A stretch of 64,000 nt of DNA from Planctomycetales bacterium (GTDB lineage Bacteria; Planctomycetota; Planctomycetia; Isosphaerales; Isosphaeraceae). Both the position numbers and the translations under genes were made by a program. Positions 55,958 through 64,000 of this stretch are shown here, one piece after another. The DNA lies in NCBI GenBank assembly GCA_027451885.1, contig DAIDHX010000301.1, positions 1 to 64,000 of the forward strand, read 5' to 3'. Each line of letters begins with the position of its first letter. The stretch's first letter is position 1. A model generated the notes under the pieces. The model did not search any database, was not told the origin of the DNA, and saw nothing but the letters and a program-made list of their open reading frames with translations.

Positions 55958-56847
55958 GGCCTTGTCGTCCCTTCTGTATTGACGACCTTGCCGTGAGCCG
56001 TGCGGAGCCGAAGTGCCTCAACTCCCACCCAGGCGAAGACCATGAACCCAAACGCGACGATGGTGAGGACCATCATGTTACGGCCGCGCATGGCGGGCCG
56101 AAAGCGCGCATGCAGCAGGCTGGCAAAGACCAGCCACATGAGAAGCGCACTCAAGACCTTGGGATCCGTGAGCCGGATGACATGCACCGGCGTTGCCTCG
56201 ATGTCGGCCGTGCCAAGGAAGCTGAGGACAATTCCGATGAGGAGCCCAAATGTCAGGAGTGGAAACGCGATGGTTATCGCAGCGCGATGAATCCGCTCGG
56301 ATTGTTCCAGGCTAGGCAGTCCTATCTCGGTGCGCGACGGCTTTTTGGCCTTGAGCCGGCGGGCCTGGACCAGGTACATGAGCCCGACAAAGAAGGCCAC
56401 GCTCGTAAAGACCGCTCCCAGGAGTAGGAAAACTCCATGGACCGTACCCCAGAACGCGATGGTCCCGCCCCATTGCGTCCAGTCTGATTCACGAGGGGCA
56501 AACCAGCCAGCAATCACCACCAACCCCAGTACCAGCGGTAGCACAAACAAACCCACGGCCAGGGCCCGAGGTGAGCGGATCATCCAGTAGAGCCCAATGA
56601 GCGCTACGATCCATGACAGCAACATCATGGATTCGAACGCGGTGGACACAGGCGCGGCGGATGCCCTCTTGAAGGCGTAATTCGCCAGGAACAGCGTTTG
56701 GACGACCCAGCCCAGTACCGTGAGTCCAAAGGCGGTGTACCATCGCGCTGTGCTCCGCATGACGAACCGAGAAAGTTCCGCCACGAGAGCCAGCGCGTAT
56801 GTGCCGGCAAAACAAAGGATCGAGAGACGATCAATCACGCCAGCCAT
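55954..56847 (-). CDS. hemX: HemX/CcsA-like membrane protein
   Basis: A 297-residue membrane protein with eight helices of the CcsA/cytochrome c assembly family. The tryptophan-rich haem loop of true CcsA is not clear, while the place directly before hemA matches HemX, a protein that affects HemA level in Bacillus. Conserved histidines occur in T-V-H-G-V-F-L-L and A-S-L-L-H-A-R-F. ATG 56847 or a TTG at 56877 could be the start. It shares 4 bases with hemA. Confidence 0.75.
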   Translation of the reverse strand: MAGVIDRLSILCFAGTYALALVAELSRFVMRSTARWYTAFGLTVLGWVVQTLFLANYAFKRASAAPVSTAFESMMLLSWIVALIGLYWMIRSPRALAVGLFVLPLVLGLVVIAGWFAPRESDWTQWGGTIAFWGTVHGVFLLLGAVFTSVAFFVGLMYLVQARRLKAKKPSRTEIGLPSLEQSERIHRAAITIAFPLLTFGLLIGIVLSFLGTADIEATPVHVIRLTDPKVLSALLMWLVFASLLHARFRPAMRGRNMMVLTIVAFGFMVFAWVGVEALRLRTAHGKVVNTEGTTRP

Positions 56848-57054
56848 CCAGGGGCGCACGAGGGTAGGAGCAGCCAAACCGTTACCTGACTCATTGTAAA
56901 GTCTTGGCTTTGTGCCGCCCAGCCCGGGATTCTGATCACCCGCTTTAAGCTGATTTCAGGCATTCAGTTGCGTTCAGCCCGACTGGCGATCCAACGCTGG
57001 GTTCCTGAGTAGATCTCGGGATCGCCAGGTCAGGCTTGCGGAACGGCGCAGGGC

Positions 57055-58218
57055 TCAGGCATCGGTCCCTGGGGATGCCTCCTCGTGGTGCATCGTCGCC
57101 ATGCGCTGAAGGATGCCCGGAAGTTCGTCGAGACTGAACTGGGCCTTGAGCGCTTGCTCCTGATAAGCAGCCTTGTTCATACCATAGACGACGGATGTAA
57201 GCTCATCCTGTCCAAGGGTAACACCGCCAGCGGATAGAATGCTCTTGCACCCAGCCACGCCGTCACGCCCCATGCCGGTCATGATAATTCCAATTGAGTT
57301 CTTCTGAAAGAGACGTGCGATCGAGTCAAATAGCACATCGACCGAGGGTTTGTGCCCGCTTTGTGGTGGGTCGTCGGTAAGCCGGATCCGGGGTCGACTC
57401 GGGCGGCCGATTACCGTCATGTGTTGCCCCCCAGGCGCGACGTAAATATGGTCGGCCAGGACGAGCTCGCCGTCCTCGGCTTCCTTGACAGTAAGAACCG
57501 AGGCTCGATTCAGGCGGTCAGCAAAAACACCGGTGAATTGCGCAGGCATGTGTTGGACAATCAAGATGGGTGGCAGCGGAGGCAGAAAGGCGGGAATGAT
57601 CTGGTTGAGCGCCTGCGGTCCACCGGTGGAAATTCCAATGCCGATGCAGCCAACGGGGTGGTCAGGCAGGTTCGGCGAAGTGCGATGGGCTTTGGTGTCG
57701 GTTGATGTTGAGTCAGAAGTTGAAGCGGCATGCCGCGGCTGTCCTCGATTACGGCGGCGGGGTCGTCGCACCTTGCTGTTTGCCGCCGCAAGCACCTTGG
57801 CGATGAGCAAATCACCGCTTGAGCGCATCTCGGCGAGCTGGTTCCTTTCGGGTTTGGGCATGAAGTCAACTGCGCCGAGCTCGAGTGCCTGGAGCGTCAC
57901 CTCCGCGCCCTGCTGGGTCAGCGCGCTGACCATCACGATGGGAACTTCATGCGCCTCGAGGATGGATGGGAGCGCTTGAAGCCCAGAGACGTGGGGCATT
58001 TCCACATCAAGCGTGATCACATCGGGCTTGAGCTTGAATGCCTGGTCGATGGCCTCGCGACCGTCCCGGGCCATGCCGACGACCTGGATTTGAGCCGATG
58101 CTCCCAGCAAGTCCGCGAGCAGTCTGCGCATGAGAGCTGAATCGTCGACGATCAAAACGCGCACCGTCCTGGGCGGTCGCTCAGGTGGTTGCATCGTGGC
58201 TTGGTCGACGTTTGACAT
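57055..58218 (-). CDS. cheB: CheB protein-glutamate methylesterase/deamidase
   Basis: A 387-residue response regulator with effector. The receiver (1-125) has D25/D26 and the phosphate-accepting D71, and K122. A basic, serine-rich linker (about 145-182) leads to the esterase: catalytic S197 in G-I-S-T-G-G-P, H223 in V-Q-H-M-P, D319 in M-G-R-D-G. It removes methyl groups from the receptor. Last gene of the operon; GAGGGG lies before the start. Confidence 0.95.
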   Translation of the reverse strand: MSNVDQATMQPPERPPRTVRVLIVDDSALMRRLLADLLGASAQIQVVGMARDGREAIDQAFKLKPDVITLDVEMPHVSGLQALPSILEAHEVPIVMVSALTQQGAEVTLQALELGAVDFMPKPERNQLAEMRSSGDLLIAKVLAAANSKVRRPRRRNRGQPRHAASTSDSTSTDTKAHRTSPNLPDHPVGCIGIGISTGGPQALNQIIPAFLPPLPPILIVQHMPAQFTGVFADRLNRASVLTVKEAEDGELVLADHIYVAPGGQHMTVIGRPSRPRIRLTDDPPQSGHKPSVDVLFDSIARLFQKNSIGIIMTGMGRDGVAGCKSILSAGGVTLGQDELTSVVYGMNKAAYQEQALKAQFSLDELPGILQRMATMHHEEASPGTDA

Positions 58219-58269
58219 CCGCCCCTCGACAAATCTTCAAGTCTCGATCGATCCGGGTGCGGCCGGGTG

Positions 58270-58644
58270 TCAAGCTCCAGCAGCCTTGCCACCGAGCTTG
58301 CCAAGCAGGCTCAGAACACGCTCACGCTGGAACGGCTTGACGACAAAATCGATTGCGCCCCCCTCGATCGACTCGAGCAAGGCTTCCTTCTGATCGAGCG
58401 CCGAGACGACCACAATCTGTGCCTGGGGATCAAGCGCGCGGATCTTCCGCAGGGCATCCAGACCTCCCATCACGGGCATGACAAGATCCAGGGTAACCAG
58501 ATCCGGCCGGAGGGTCTCATAAAGCGCTACGGCCTGGGCGCCGTCCTCTGCCTCGCCCACGACGCTCCAGCCAGCTTCAGCCGCCACCCCGCCGATCATT
58601 TTGCGCATGAAGAGGGCATCGTCAACGATCAGGATCCGCTTCAT
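58270..58644 (-). CDS. cheY: CheY-type single-domain response regulator
   Basis: A 124-residue receiver. D8/D9, phosphate site D53 in T-L-D-L-V-M-P, S81 and K103 (V-V-K-P-F) are present. It carries the signal from CheA to its target, a flagellar motor or other output; no motor gene is in the window. Confidence 0.92.
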   Translation of the reverse strand: MKRILIVDDALFMRKMIGGVAAEAGWSVVGEAEDGAQAVALYETLRPDLVTLDLVMPVMGGLDALRKIRALDPQAQIVVVSALDQKEALLESIEGGAIDFVVKPFQRERVLSLLGKLGGKAAGA

Positions 58645-58692
58645 GGATAATCCCCGTGGCCGCGTCGGCCCAGTGCAGGAGCGAGCATTGGC

Positions 58693-59217
58693 CTACAGCA
58701 CATAATCCTCACCCCCTGGAACCTTGATTGTGACGATGCCCGTGGCGGTGTCCAGCGTCAACCGGCGTCCAGCGTTCCCGCCTAGATCGCGCGCAACGAC
58801 GGGAATGCGCAGGTCTGCAAGAATACGGTCGAGTGCTTCGTGATTGCGCTGGCCGACATTGAGTCCAAGATCAGGGTTCAAAGCTGCCTGACTTTGGAAC
58901 ATGCAAGCGCCGCCGATCAGTTTTGCAGAAACGTTCAGCGCAGGTGGTTGTGTAACTTGCCGCCTGAGCTCGGCAAGAAGGGCTGGAACCGCGGTGTCGG
59001 CGTATTTTGCTGGGAGATCCGTGGCGCCTCTCGAATCGGGCAACACGATGTGGGCAATGCCGCCCAGCCGGAGCGTGCGATCGTAAAGTACAAGCGCGAC
59101 ACACGAGCCCACGAGGGTTCGAAGCCGCATGGGAGCAAATGCGACGGCAAGCCGTCCAATTGCCACGGTGCGCTCGTCAGCTCCTCCGGTGGATGGGACA
59201 GAGCCTGGGTTCAGCAC
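58693..59217 (-). CDS. cheD: CheD receptor glutamine deamidase
   Basis: A 174-residue cysteine hydrolase. Catalytic cysteine C39 in G-S-C-V and histidine H56 in G-G-I-A-H-I-V-L-P fit CheD. It deamidates glutamines of receptors and binds CheC-type phosphatases, whose gene is directly upstream (26 bases). The start is GTG 59217 with GAGGAAA upstream. Confidence 0.93.
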   Translation of the reverse strand: MLNPGSVPSTGGADERTVAIGRLAVAFAPMRLRTLVGSCVALVLYDRTLRLGGIAHIVLPDSRGATDLPAKYADTAVPALLAELRRQVTQPPALNVSAKLIGGACMFQSQAALNPDLGLNVGQRNHEALDRILADLRIPVVARDLGGNAGRRLTLDTATGIVTIKVPGGEDYVL

Positions 59218-59242
59218 GGGGCTTTCCTCACGGTGTGAGCAC

Positions 59243-59920
59243 TCATGGGTGCTGGCTCTCCCCCGGTGCGGTGAGCACTTCGAGCGTTTCTCGGCCTGGC
59301 AGGAAGAGGAGGGTCCATTCGAGCGGCTCAGAGCCAGAGGTGGTTACGGGCTGTTGATCGCGTGCGAAGTGAGTCTCGATGAGGAGCACCTGATCAAGTT
59401 CGAGACTTCGTTCGAGAAGGGCGAGCTCAATCACACTCCCGGCAAAGTCATGAAAGAACACCGGCGGGCTTGGCAGCAGCCCATGCACGGAGGCATCGAC
59501 CTCAGTGGCGAAAAAGCCAAGCTCTGGCAGATGACGGGCGAGCGCGCTGAGGTAAGCACATCCTACAATGTTGGTGGTTTCGCGAGCCGCGGATTGCTCG
59601 AGCTCACCCCACTGGGTGGTCGTACCCAAGGGGCGTCCAATGAGCAGATCAACCATTTCGAGACCGACTTGATCTCGAAAGATGAGCAAGATTGTTCCCG
59701 TCATTCGCCCCTGGAGGGTCATGGAGCAGGCGGCGATGACGGTCTCAGCCGGTCCGAGTAGGTCGGCCACGCCTTCCAGTGGGACAAGCTCAACAGCCGT
59801 CACGGCCAGGCTCAGGGGGCGGCCGAGCCATTGCGAGAGCGCCCGTGAGGCACCTGCCGCACCCTCGGCAAAAATACCCGTGAGATGCTCCTGGCGCTGC
59901 GGCGTAAGCTTCAAGCTCAT
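59243..59920 (-). CDS. CheC-like CheY phosphatase, one active site
   Basis: A 225-residue protein of the CheC/CheX/FliY group, which dephosphorylates CheY. The second site is intact as E114-T-T-N117 in R-E-T-T-N-I-V-G. The first (E19-G-A-A) has lost its asparagine, so one of the two usual sites should be dead. ATG 59920 has AGGGG upstream; the frame is open to 59986 but would overlap cheA. CheD follows, and in known systems the CheC-CheD contact raises phosphatase activity. Confidence 0.8.
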   Translation of the reverse strand: MSLKLTPQRQEHLTGIFAEGAAGASRALSQWLGRPLSLAVTAVELVPLEGVADLLGPAETVIAACSMTLQGRMTGTILLIFRDQVGLEMVDLLIGRPLGTTTQWGELEQSAARETTNIVGCAYLSALARHLPELGFFATEVDASVHGLLPSPPVFFHDFAGSVIELALLERSLELDQVLLIETHFARDQQPVTTSGSEPLEWTLLFLPGRETLEVLTAPGESQHP

Positions 59921-59966
59921 GTGAAAACCCCTGGACCCGGGCCTGACGAAGGGGCTGCGTTTCGGG

Positions 59967-62342
59967 TTATACGTCGCTGGCTGCAAGTTGTGTGGAATTC
60001 AGGTTTGCGGCCAGCGGGCGCCTCGCAGCACGCTCAATCACCGCATCGAGATCGAGGATCAAGGAAACGCGGCCGTCACCCAGGATGCTCGCTCCCGACA
60101 AACCAGGAATCGCGCGGAAATTTCGCTCAATCGATTTGAGCACAACCTCCTGCATTCCAATCAAATCATCGACAAGGAGCCCGATGGTTGTTTCCCCGTT
60201 CTGCACGATGACGACGATCCGATTGCCGTTTCCGCCTGCCGCTTGAGCCTCTCCGTTCGCTCGATTCGCCCGATCGCGCACCCGCGGGTGCGCCCCCCCA
60301 CCCCAGATAAACACATCGTCCAGCGTCACAAGTGCAATGATCTTCTTGCGTAGCTCAAGCGCTGGGCGACCTTGCACCTTGAAGAGCTGCCCCGGCCGGA
60401 TCTCGACGATTTCATCGAGATGATCAAGCGGAATGGCATAAACCTCGTCGTGAATCCGCACGAGCAGGCATGACATGATCGCGAGTGTGAGCGGCAGCCG
60501 TATCGTGAAGGTGGTACCCTGCCCCAGGACCGATCGTACATCCACTGCGCCGTTCAGGCTTTCGATCCGGTTCTTGACGATGTCCATCCCCACCCCTCGG
60601 CCGGAAACATCGGTGATGGTTTCCGCCGTGCTCAAACCGGGGTGCCAGATAAAAGCAGTGAGCTCACGATCCGAGAGAGCAGCCGCGTCCTCGGCTGTGA
60701 TCAGACCGTTGGCGACGATTTTCTTGCGGACGCGCTCGATGTCGATCCCACGTCCGTCATCGCTGGCTGTGATGACCACGCTATTGCCGCGGTGTGAGGC
60801 GCTTAAGCTAATCGTACCCGTTCGGGGTTTACCGGCCGCGACACGATCTTCTGGGCGTTCCAGTCCATGGTCAACGCCATTGCGAACCATGTGGATGAGG
60901 GGATCTGACAGCTCGTCGATCATTCGCTTATCGAGCTCGGTTTTTTCACCGGCGATCCTGAGTGCGACTTCCTTCCCGGACGAGACGCTGAGGTCGCGAA
61001 TCACTCTTCGAAAGCGTTCAAACAGTGGACCGATGGGGACCATTCGGGTGTCAAGCACACCCTTTTGCAGACTATCTGACACACGGCCCAGGCTGTGCAC
61101 GGTATCGCTCAGGGATTTAAGCTGTTCGCGCGCCTCACCGATGCGTTCCAGTTCGTTCTCAATGGCCTGAAACTGGTCGCGCAGGCGGCGGATATGCGAT
61201 GCGATTCGGTCGATGGATCCACCCGAGGCCGCGGCGCCACTGGTTGTGAGGGTTTCAAGACTGCGGCTGACAACGTCGAGCCGCTCGCGTGTATCCAGCT
61301 TGAGCGCGTGCGCGTGCGTCCCTTTGAAAAGATCGTCGAGTCCCCGGGCGATGGCGCTAAAGCGCGCCTTGGTGAGGACAAGCTCCCCTGCCAGATTCAT
61401 GAGGTGATCGAGCCGATCGCTATCCACGCGGATGGTCTCAACCATTCGCGCCTTGGTGGACCCAGGCTCGGCACGCGGCGGAACCGGCTCAGCAACTTCG
61501 CTGGGGGGTGTACTGGGTCTTGTTGCCGTGGCCCCGGTCAAAACAGGAGTGGGCAGGCTGTGAGCAGGCTCGGGTGTAGCGATGGGAACAGTCGCAAGCG
61601 GTTCAACCCGCGCGCTTTCTGGGCTTTCGAGGTAGACTCTCTTCGCACCCTCGACGTCTGCAAGTTGAACGAGGGTGCTGGCGTCGCATTCGGTGACAAC
61701 GTCGATCGAAAGGCGCTCCAGGCTCTCGATCTGATCGAGTTCCTCGACCGTGGGCTGACTCCGTAAAATCCTGGCCTGCGCGGCCAGGCGATTCAGGACA
61801 AGCCGGGCCTTCATGTCCACGAGCGGAAGATTGGACTCGAAGACAACAACGATCCGGGTGGGCACGCCGGTTTCGAGAGGCGGAGGCTCAGCGGCCTGGG
61901 CAGAAGCCGGGCTCTGAGATGCGGCAACGAGTGCAGGATGAGCTCCGGGCGCGGTTGCTTCCAGATACGAGACCACCTCCTGGACCAGGTTTGTAAGGTC
62001 AACGCTGCTTTCGCCGCGGGAGCGCAGGTCCTTGTGATAATCGCGTAGCTCGTCCAGGCATCGGAATGTGAGGTTCAGCGCGGGCCGGTCAAGTATTCGT
62101 TTGCCCGCGCGGAGTTCGTCGAACAGCGTCTCGAGATGATGAGTCAGCCGGTTCACCGACTGAAATCCCATCACCACCGATGCTCCCTTGATACTATGAA
62201 AAATGCGGAATGTCTCTTGAAGCGCCGGCGCGTCGGAGGGATCAGCCTCAAGGCGCAGCAGGGAATCATTGAGCAGCGCGATGTGCTCATCGGTCTCATC
62301 CATGTAGAACGGCAAAAGCTCGGCGAGATTGAAGCCAGACAT
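59967..62342 (-). CDS. cheA: CheA chemotaxis histidine kinase
   Basis: A 791-residue kinase. The P1 phosphotransfer domain has H49 in I-F-H-S-I-K-G-A. A mid region rich in Pro and Ala and a P2-like domain come next (about 145-300), then the P3 dimer helices. The P4 ATP-binding domain has H-M-V-R-N-G-V-D-H-G-L-E, D-D-G-R-G-I-D and G-R-G-V-G-M-D-I-V. The last 140 residues are a CheW-like P5 domain. It phosphorylates CheY and CheB in response to the receptor. The operon has no cheW here. Confidence 0.96.
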   Translation of the reverse strand: MSGFNLAELLPFYMDETDEHIALLNDSLLRLEADPSDAPALQETFRIFHSIKGASVVMGFQSVNRLTHHLETLFDELRAGKRILDRPALNLTFRCLDELRDYHKDLRSRGESSVDLTNLVQEVVSYLEATAPGAHPALVAASQSPASAQAAEPPPLETGVPTRIVVVFESNLPLVDMKARLVLNRLAAQARILRSQPTVEELDQIESLERLSIDVVTECDASTLVQLADVEGAKRVYLESPESARVEPLATVPIATPEPAHSLPTPVLTGATATRPSTPPSEVAEPVPPRAEPGSTKARMVETIRVDSDRLDHLMNLAGELVLTKARFSAIARGLDDLFKGTHAHALKLDTRERLDVVSRSLETLTTSGAAASGGSIDRIASHIRRLRDQFQAIENELERIGEAREQLKSLSDTVHSLGRVSDSLQKGVLDTRMVPIGPLFERFRRVIRDLSVSSGKEVALRIAGEKTELDKRMIDELSDPLIHMVRNGVDHGLERPEDRVAAGKPRTGTISLSASHRGNSVVITASDDGRGIDIERVRKKIVANGLITAEDAAALSDRELTAFIWHPGLSTAETITDVSGRGVGMDIVKNRIESLNGAVDVRSVLGQGTTFTIRLPLTLAIMSCLLVRIHDEVYAIPLDHLDEIVEIRPGQLFKVQGRPALELRKKIIALVTLDDVFIWGGGAHPRVRDRANRANGEAQAAGGNGNRIVVIVQNGETTIGLLVDDLIGMQEVVLKSIERNFRAIPGLSGASILGDGRVSLILDLDAVIERAARRPLAANLNSTQLAASDV

Positions 62343-62408
62343 GTTCAGAGCCGCCGTTTTGTTGAGACGAAATCGAGCATCACGAACCTGTCAGACACGA
62401 CGTGCGGC

Positions 62409-63239
62409 CTAGGCCGTCTGGCGGTATAGCCAGGGTTGAACCCGTTCAAGAGAGCCAAGCATGGTGTGTACTCCTTCGGTAGGGCCGATCACGAGATATC
62501 CACCGCGAGCGAGTGCGGCAATCACGTTGCGGACCACCTTTTTTTTCGATTCGGCATCGAAGTAAATGAGCACATTCTTGAGAAAGATGCAGTCGAATGG
62601 TTCCCCGGGCAGAGGATTGAGCAGGTTGTGTTGCTGCCAGGTCACCCGGGCGCGAATCTCAGGCTTGATGGTGAACTTGGTTGAGGCTGCATCGGCGGTA
62701 AAGTGGGTTTTGAGTGCGAGGGGATCGACAAGCCGTGTGGATCGGGCATCGTACACGCCGGCCTCGGCGGACTTGAGCACCGCGCCTGAAAGATCCGTTC
62801 CCAGGATGGTAATCCTCCAGTGCTTGAAGCGGGATTCCTTGGCGGCGATCTTAAGGGCGAGGGAGTAGGGTTCCTCGCCGGTGCTGCAGGCTGCCGACCA
62901 GATCCTGAGCGATCGGGTGTGGTGATGGAGCGCGGCCGCATGGAGAATTTCGGCCAGGAAGGTGTCGCTGAACCATTCGTATTGATGCGGATCGCGGAAG
63001 AAGTAGGTTTCGTTGGTGGTGATGGCGTCGAGAAAGAGCGGTAGCTCCTCGCGGCCTGCCTCGGACATGAGCAGCGCCAGGTACTGGCTGAAGCCGGGCA
63101 CGCCTGTGGCGCGCAGCCGCCTGCGCACGCGGTTGCTCACCATGACGCGTTTGTTATCGGCGATGCGGATCCCGGCGGTCTGATAAATCAGGCCGCAGAA
63201 TCGGGCATATTCTTCGTCTGTGAGCTCGGCGTGACTCAT
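62409..63239 (-). CDS. cheR: CheR receptor methyltransferase
   Basis: A 276-residue protein methylase. The N-terminal helical part (C-G-L-I-Y-Q-T-A-G-I, F-L-D-A-I-T-T-N-E-T-Y-F-F-R) and the S-adenosylmethionine site A-A-C-S-T-G-E-E-P-Y-S-L-A are typical, as are F-D-C-I-F-L-K-N-V-L-I-Y-F and the G-G-Y-L-V-I-G end. It methylates glutamates on the receptor encoded next to it, balancing CheB. Confidence 0.95.
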   Translation of the reverse strand: MSHAELTDEEYARFCGLIYQTAGIRIADNKRVMVSNRVRRRLRATGVPGFSQYLALLMSEAGREELPLFLDAITTNETYFFRDPHQYEWFSDTFLAEILHAAALHHHTRSLRIWSAACSTGEEPYSLALKIAAKESRFKHWRITILGTDLSGAVLKSAEAGVYDARSTRLVDPLALKTHFTADAASTKFTIKPEIRARVTWQQHNLLNPLPGEPFDCIFLKNVLIYFDAESKKKVVRNVIAALARGGYLVIGPTEGVHTMLGSLERVQPWLYRQTA

Positions 63240-63254
63240 AAACCGTCCGGGGAC

Positions 63255-64000
63255 CTAGACCTTGAAACCGGCTACGACCGACTTGAGCGCGGAGGCTTGC
63301 GCGCCCAGCTCCTCCGCGCTTGCGGATAGCTCCTCGGAGCTTGAGGCGTTGGTCTCGGTAATGCTCGAGACATTTTGGATCGCCTTCGTGACCTCGGTCG
63401 AGGCCTCGGTCTGTTCGCGGGTGGCGTGGGCGATCTTGGTGATGCTCGCGGCTGTTTCCTCGACGGCGCGGACGATCTTTGCTAAAGCCTCGCCGGCCTT
63501 TTCAGAAAGCTGAGCGCCGTCGGCAACGCGGCGAGTGGATTCCTTGATGAGGGCCGTGATTTCCTTGGCAGCCGTGCTCGAGCGCTCGGCCAGCTTGCGA
63601 ACCTCATCGGCGACCACGGCGAATCCGAGCCCGTGCTCGCCAGCGCGGGCGGCCTCGATCGCGGCATTGAGCGCAAGCAAGTTCGTCTGGCTGGCGATCT
63701 CGCTGATGACCTGGATGATGTCGCTCACCTGCTCGCTTGATTTCTTGATGAGCACCATGGCCTCGATCGCTTGCTCAACCGCCTCGCCGCCTTGCTTGCC
63801 AAGGTGAGCGGTCTTTTCCGCCTGGCCGCTGGCGGCGGTGGCGTTCTGGTTGATCTCCAGGATCGAGTGCGAAAGCTGCTGAATCGAGGCCGACATTTCC
63901 TCCACGGTCGCCGCCTGGTTCTGAGCCGAATCGCTCAGATAGTTCGCACTTTCCGCAACGACACGCGAGCCTTCGGCGAACTGGTTGGCGGATTCGATAA
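63255..64000 (-). CDS. Methyl-accepting chemotaxis protein, C-terminal part (5' end outside window)
   Basis: The frame is open to the window end, giving 247 codons of the cytoplasmic signalling domain. Its hairpin tip reads [17 protein letters not shown] and [12 protein letters not shown], the part that contacts CheA. Flanking coiled coil is rich in Ala, Gln and Glu with several E-E/Q-A pairs that CheR and CheB could modify. Sensor and membrane parts lie beyond the window. The chain ends S-V-V-A-G-F-K-V without a C-terminal tether peptide for CheR. Confidence 0.93.
   Translation of the reverse strand, partial: IESANQFAEGSRVVAESANYLSDSAQNQAATVEEMSASIQQLSHSILEINQNATAASGQAEKTAHLGKQGGEAVEQAIEAMVLIKKSSEQVSDIIQVISEIASQTNLLALNAAIEAARAGEHGLGFAVVADEVRKLAERSSTAAKEITALIKESTRRVADGAQLSEKAGEALAKIVRAVEETAASITKIAHATREQTEASTEVTKAIQNVSSITETNASSSEELSASAEELGAQASALKSVVAGFKV

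Overview
The window looks like chromosomal DNA of a planctomycete, probably from the Isosphaera/Singulisphaera side of the phylum. This is inferred from gene content only: a Ser/Thr kinase with a long TPR tail and a DWG loop, BlaI/M56 protease regulation, a type I sulfatase, a PEP-CTERM surface protein, many one-off secreted proteins of unknown function, a GyrA with the SIYP-type quinolone region, and dnaN-dciA-gyrB without dnaA beside it. No rRNA, tRNA, CRISPR array or intact transposase was seen.

Region 1 (1-10,900) is accessory in character. It opens with the 3' end of an RHS-repeat gene. Four paralogous membrane-anchored or exported proteins follow, built on a 23-residue repeat (1,023-2,730 and 7,228-9,147). 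One of them is 11 gapless copies of the unit from end to end. A two-gene restriction-modification system on the opposite strand (PD-(D/E)XK nuclease plus zinc-ribbon DPPY methyltransferase, 3,552-6,774) sits between the two paralog pairs. A decayed copy of a PEP-CTERM gene then precedes its intact paralog and a clear terminator.

Region 2 (10,930-21,203) is regulation and proteolysis: a TPR Ser/Thr kinase, a BlaI/BlaR1-like pair with a palindromic operator, two tandem retropepsin-PDZ proteins (the second without the normal active-site triad), and a sulfatase.

Region 3 (21,498-45,905) mixes housekeeping and metabolism. It holds gyrA, two nucleotide-sugar enzymes and rhamnulokinase on the + strand; a GntR-ABC transporter operon; a sulfur-transfer operon (cysteine desulfurase, three-cysteine LarE, zinc-ribbon protein); secreted and membrane proteins of unknown role; an MFS anion transporter; an LRR-like protein; fdhD; and a GT39-type glycosyltransferase.

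Region 4 (45,906-56,847) is the replication cluster dnaN-dciA-gyrB, a SWIM-SNF2 helicase, and hemX-hemA. The leader upstream of dnaN carries a good promoter and a candidate 48-residue protein.

Region 5 (57,055-64,000) is a chemotaxis-type operon read on the - strand: mcp (cut by the window end), cheR, cheA, a CheC-like phosphatase, cheD, cheY, cheB. Its order gives a receptor, its methylation enzymes, the kinase and the response regulators. No cheW is visible.

The best candidate for something undescribed is the 23-residue repeat family and its placement around the restriction-modification system. The sulfur operon with a cluster-type LarE and the dnaN leader peptide come next.
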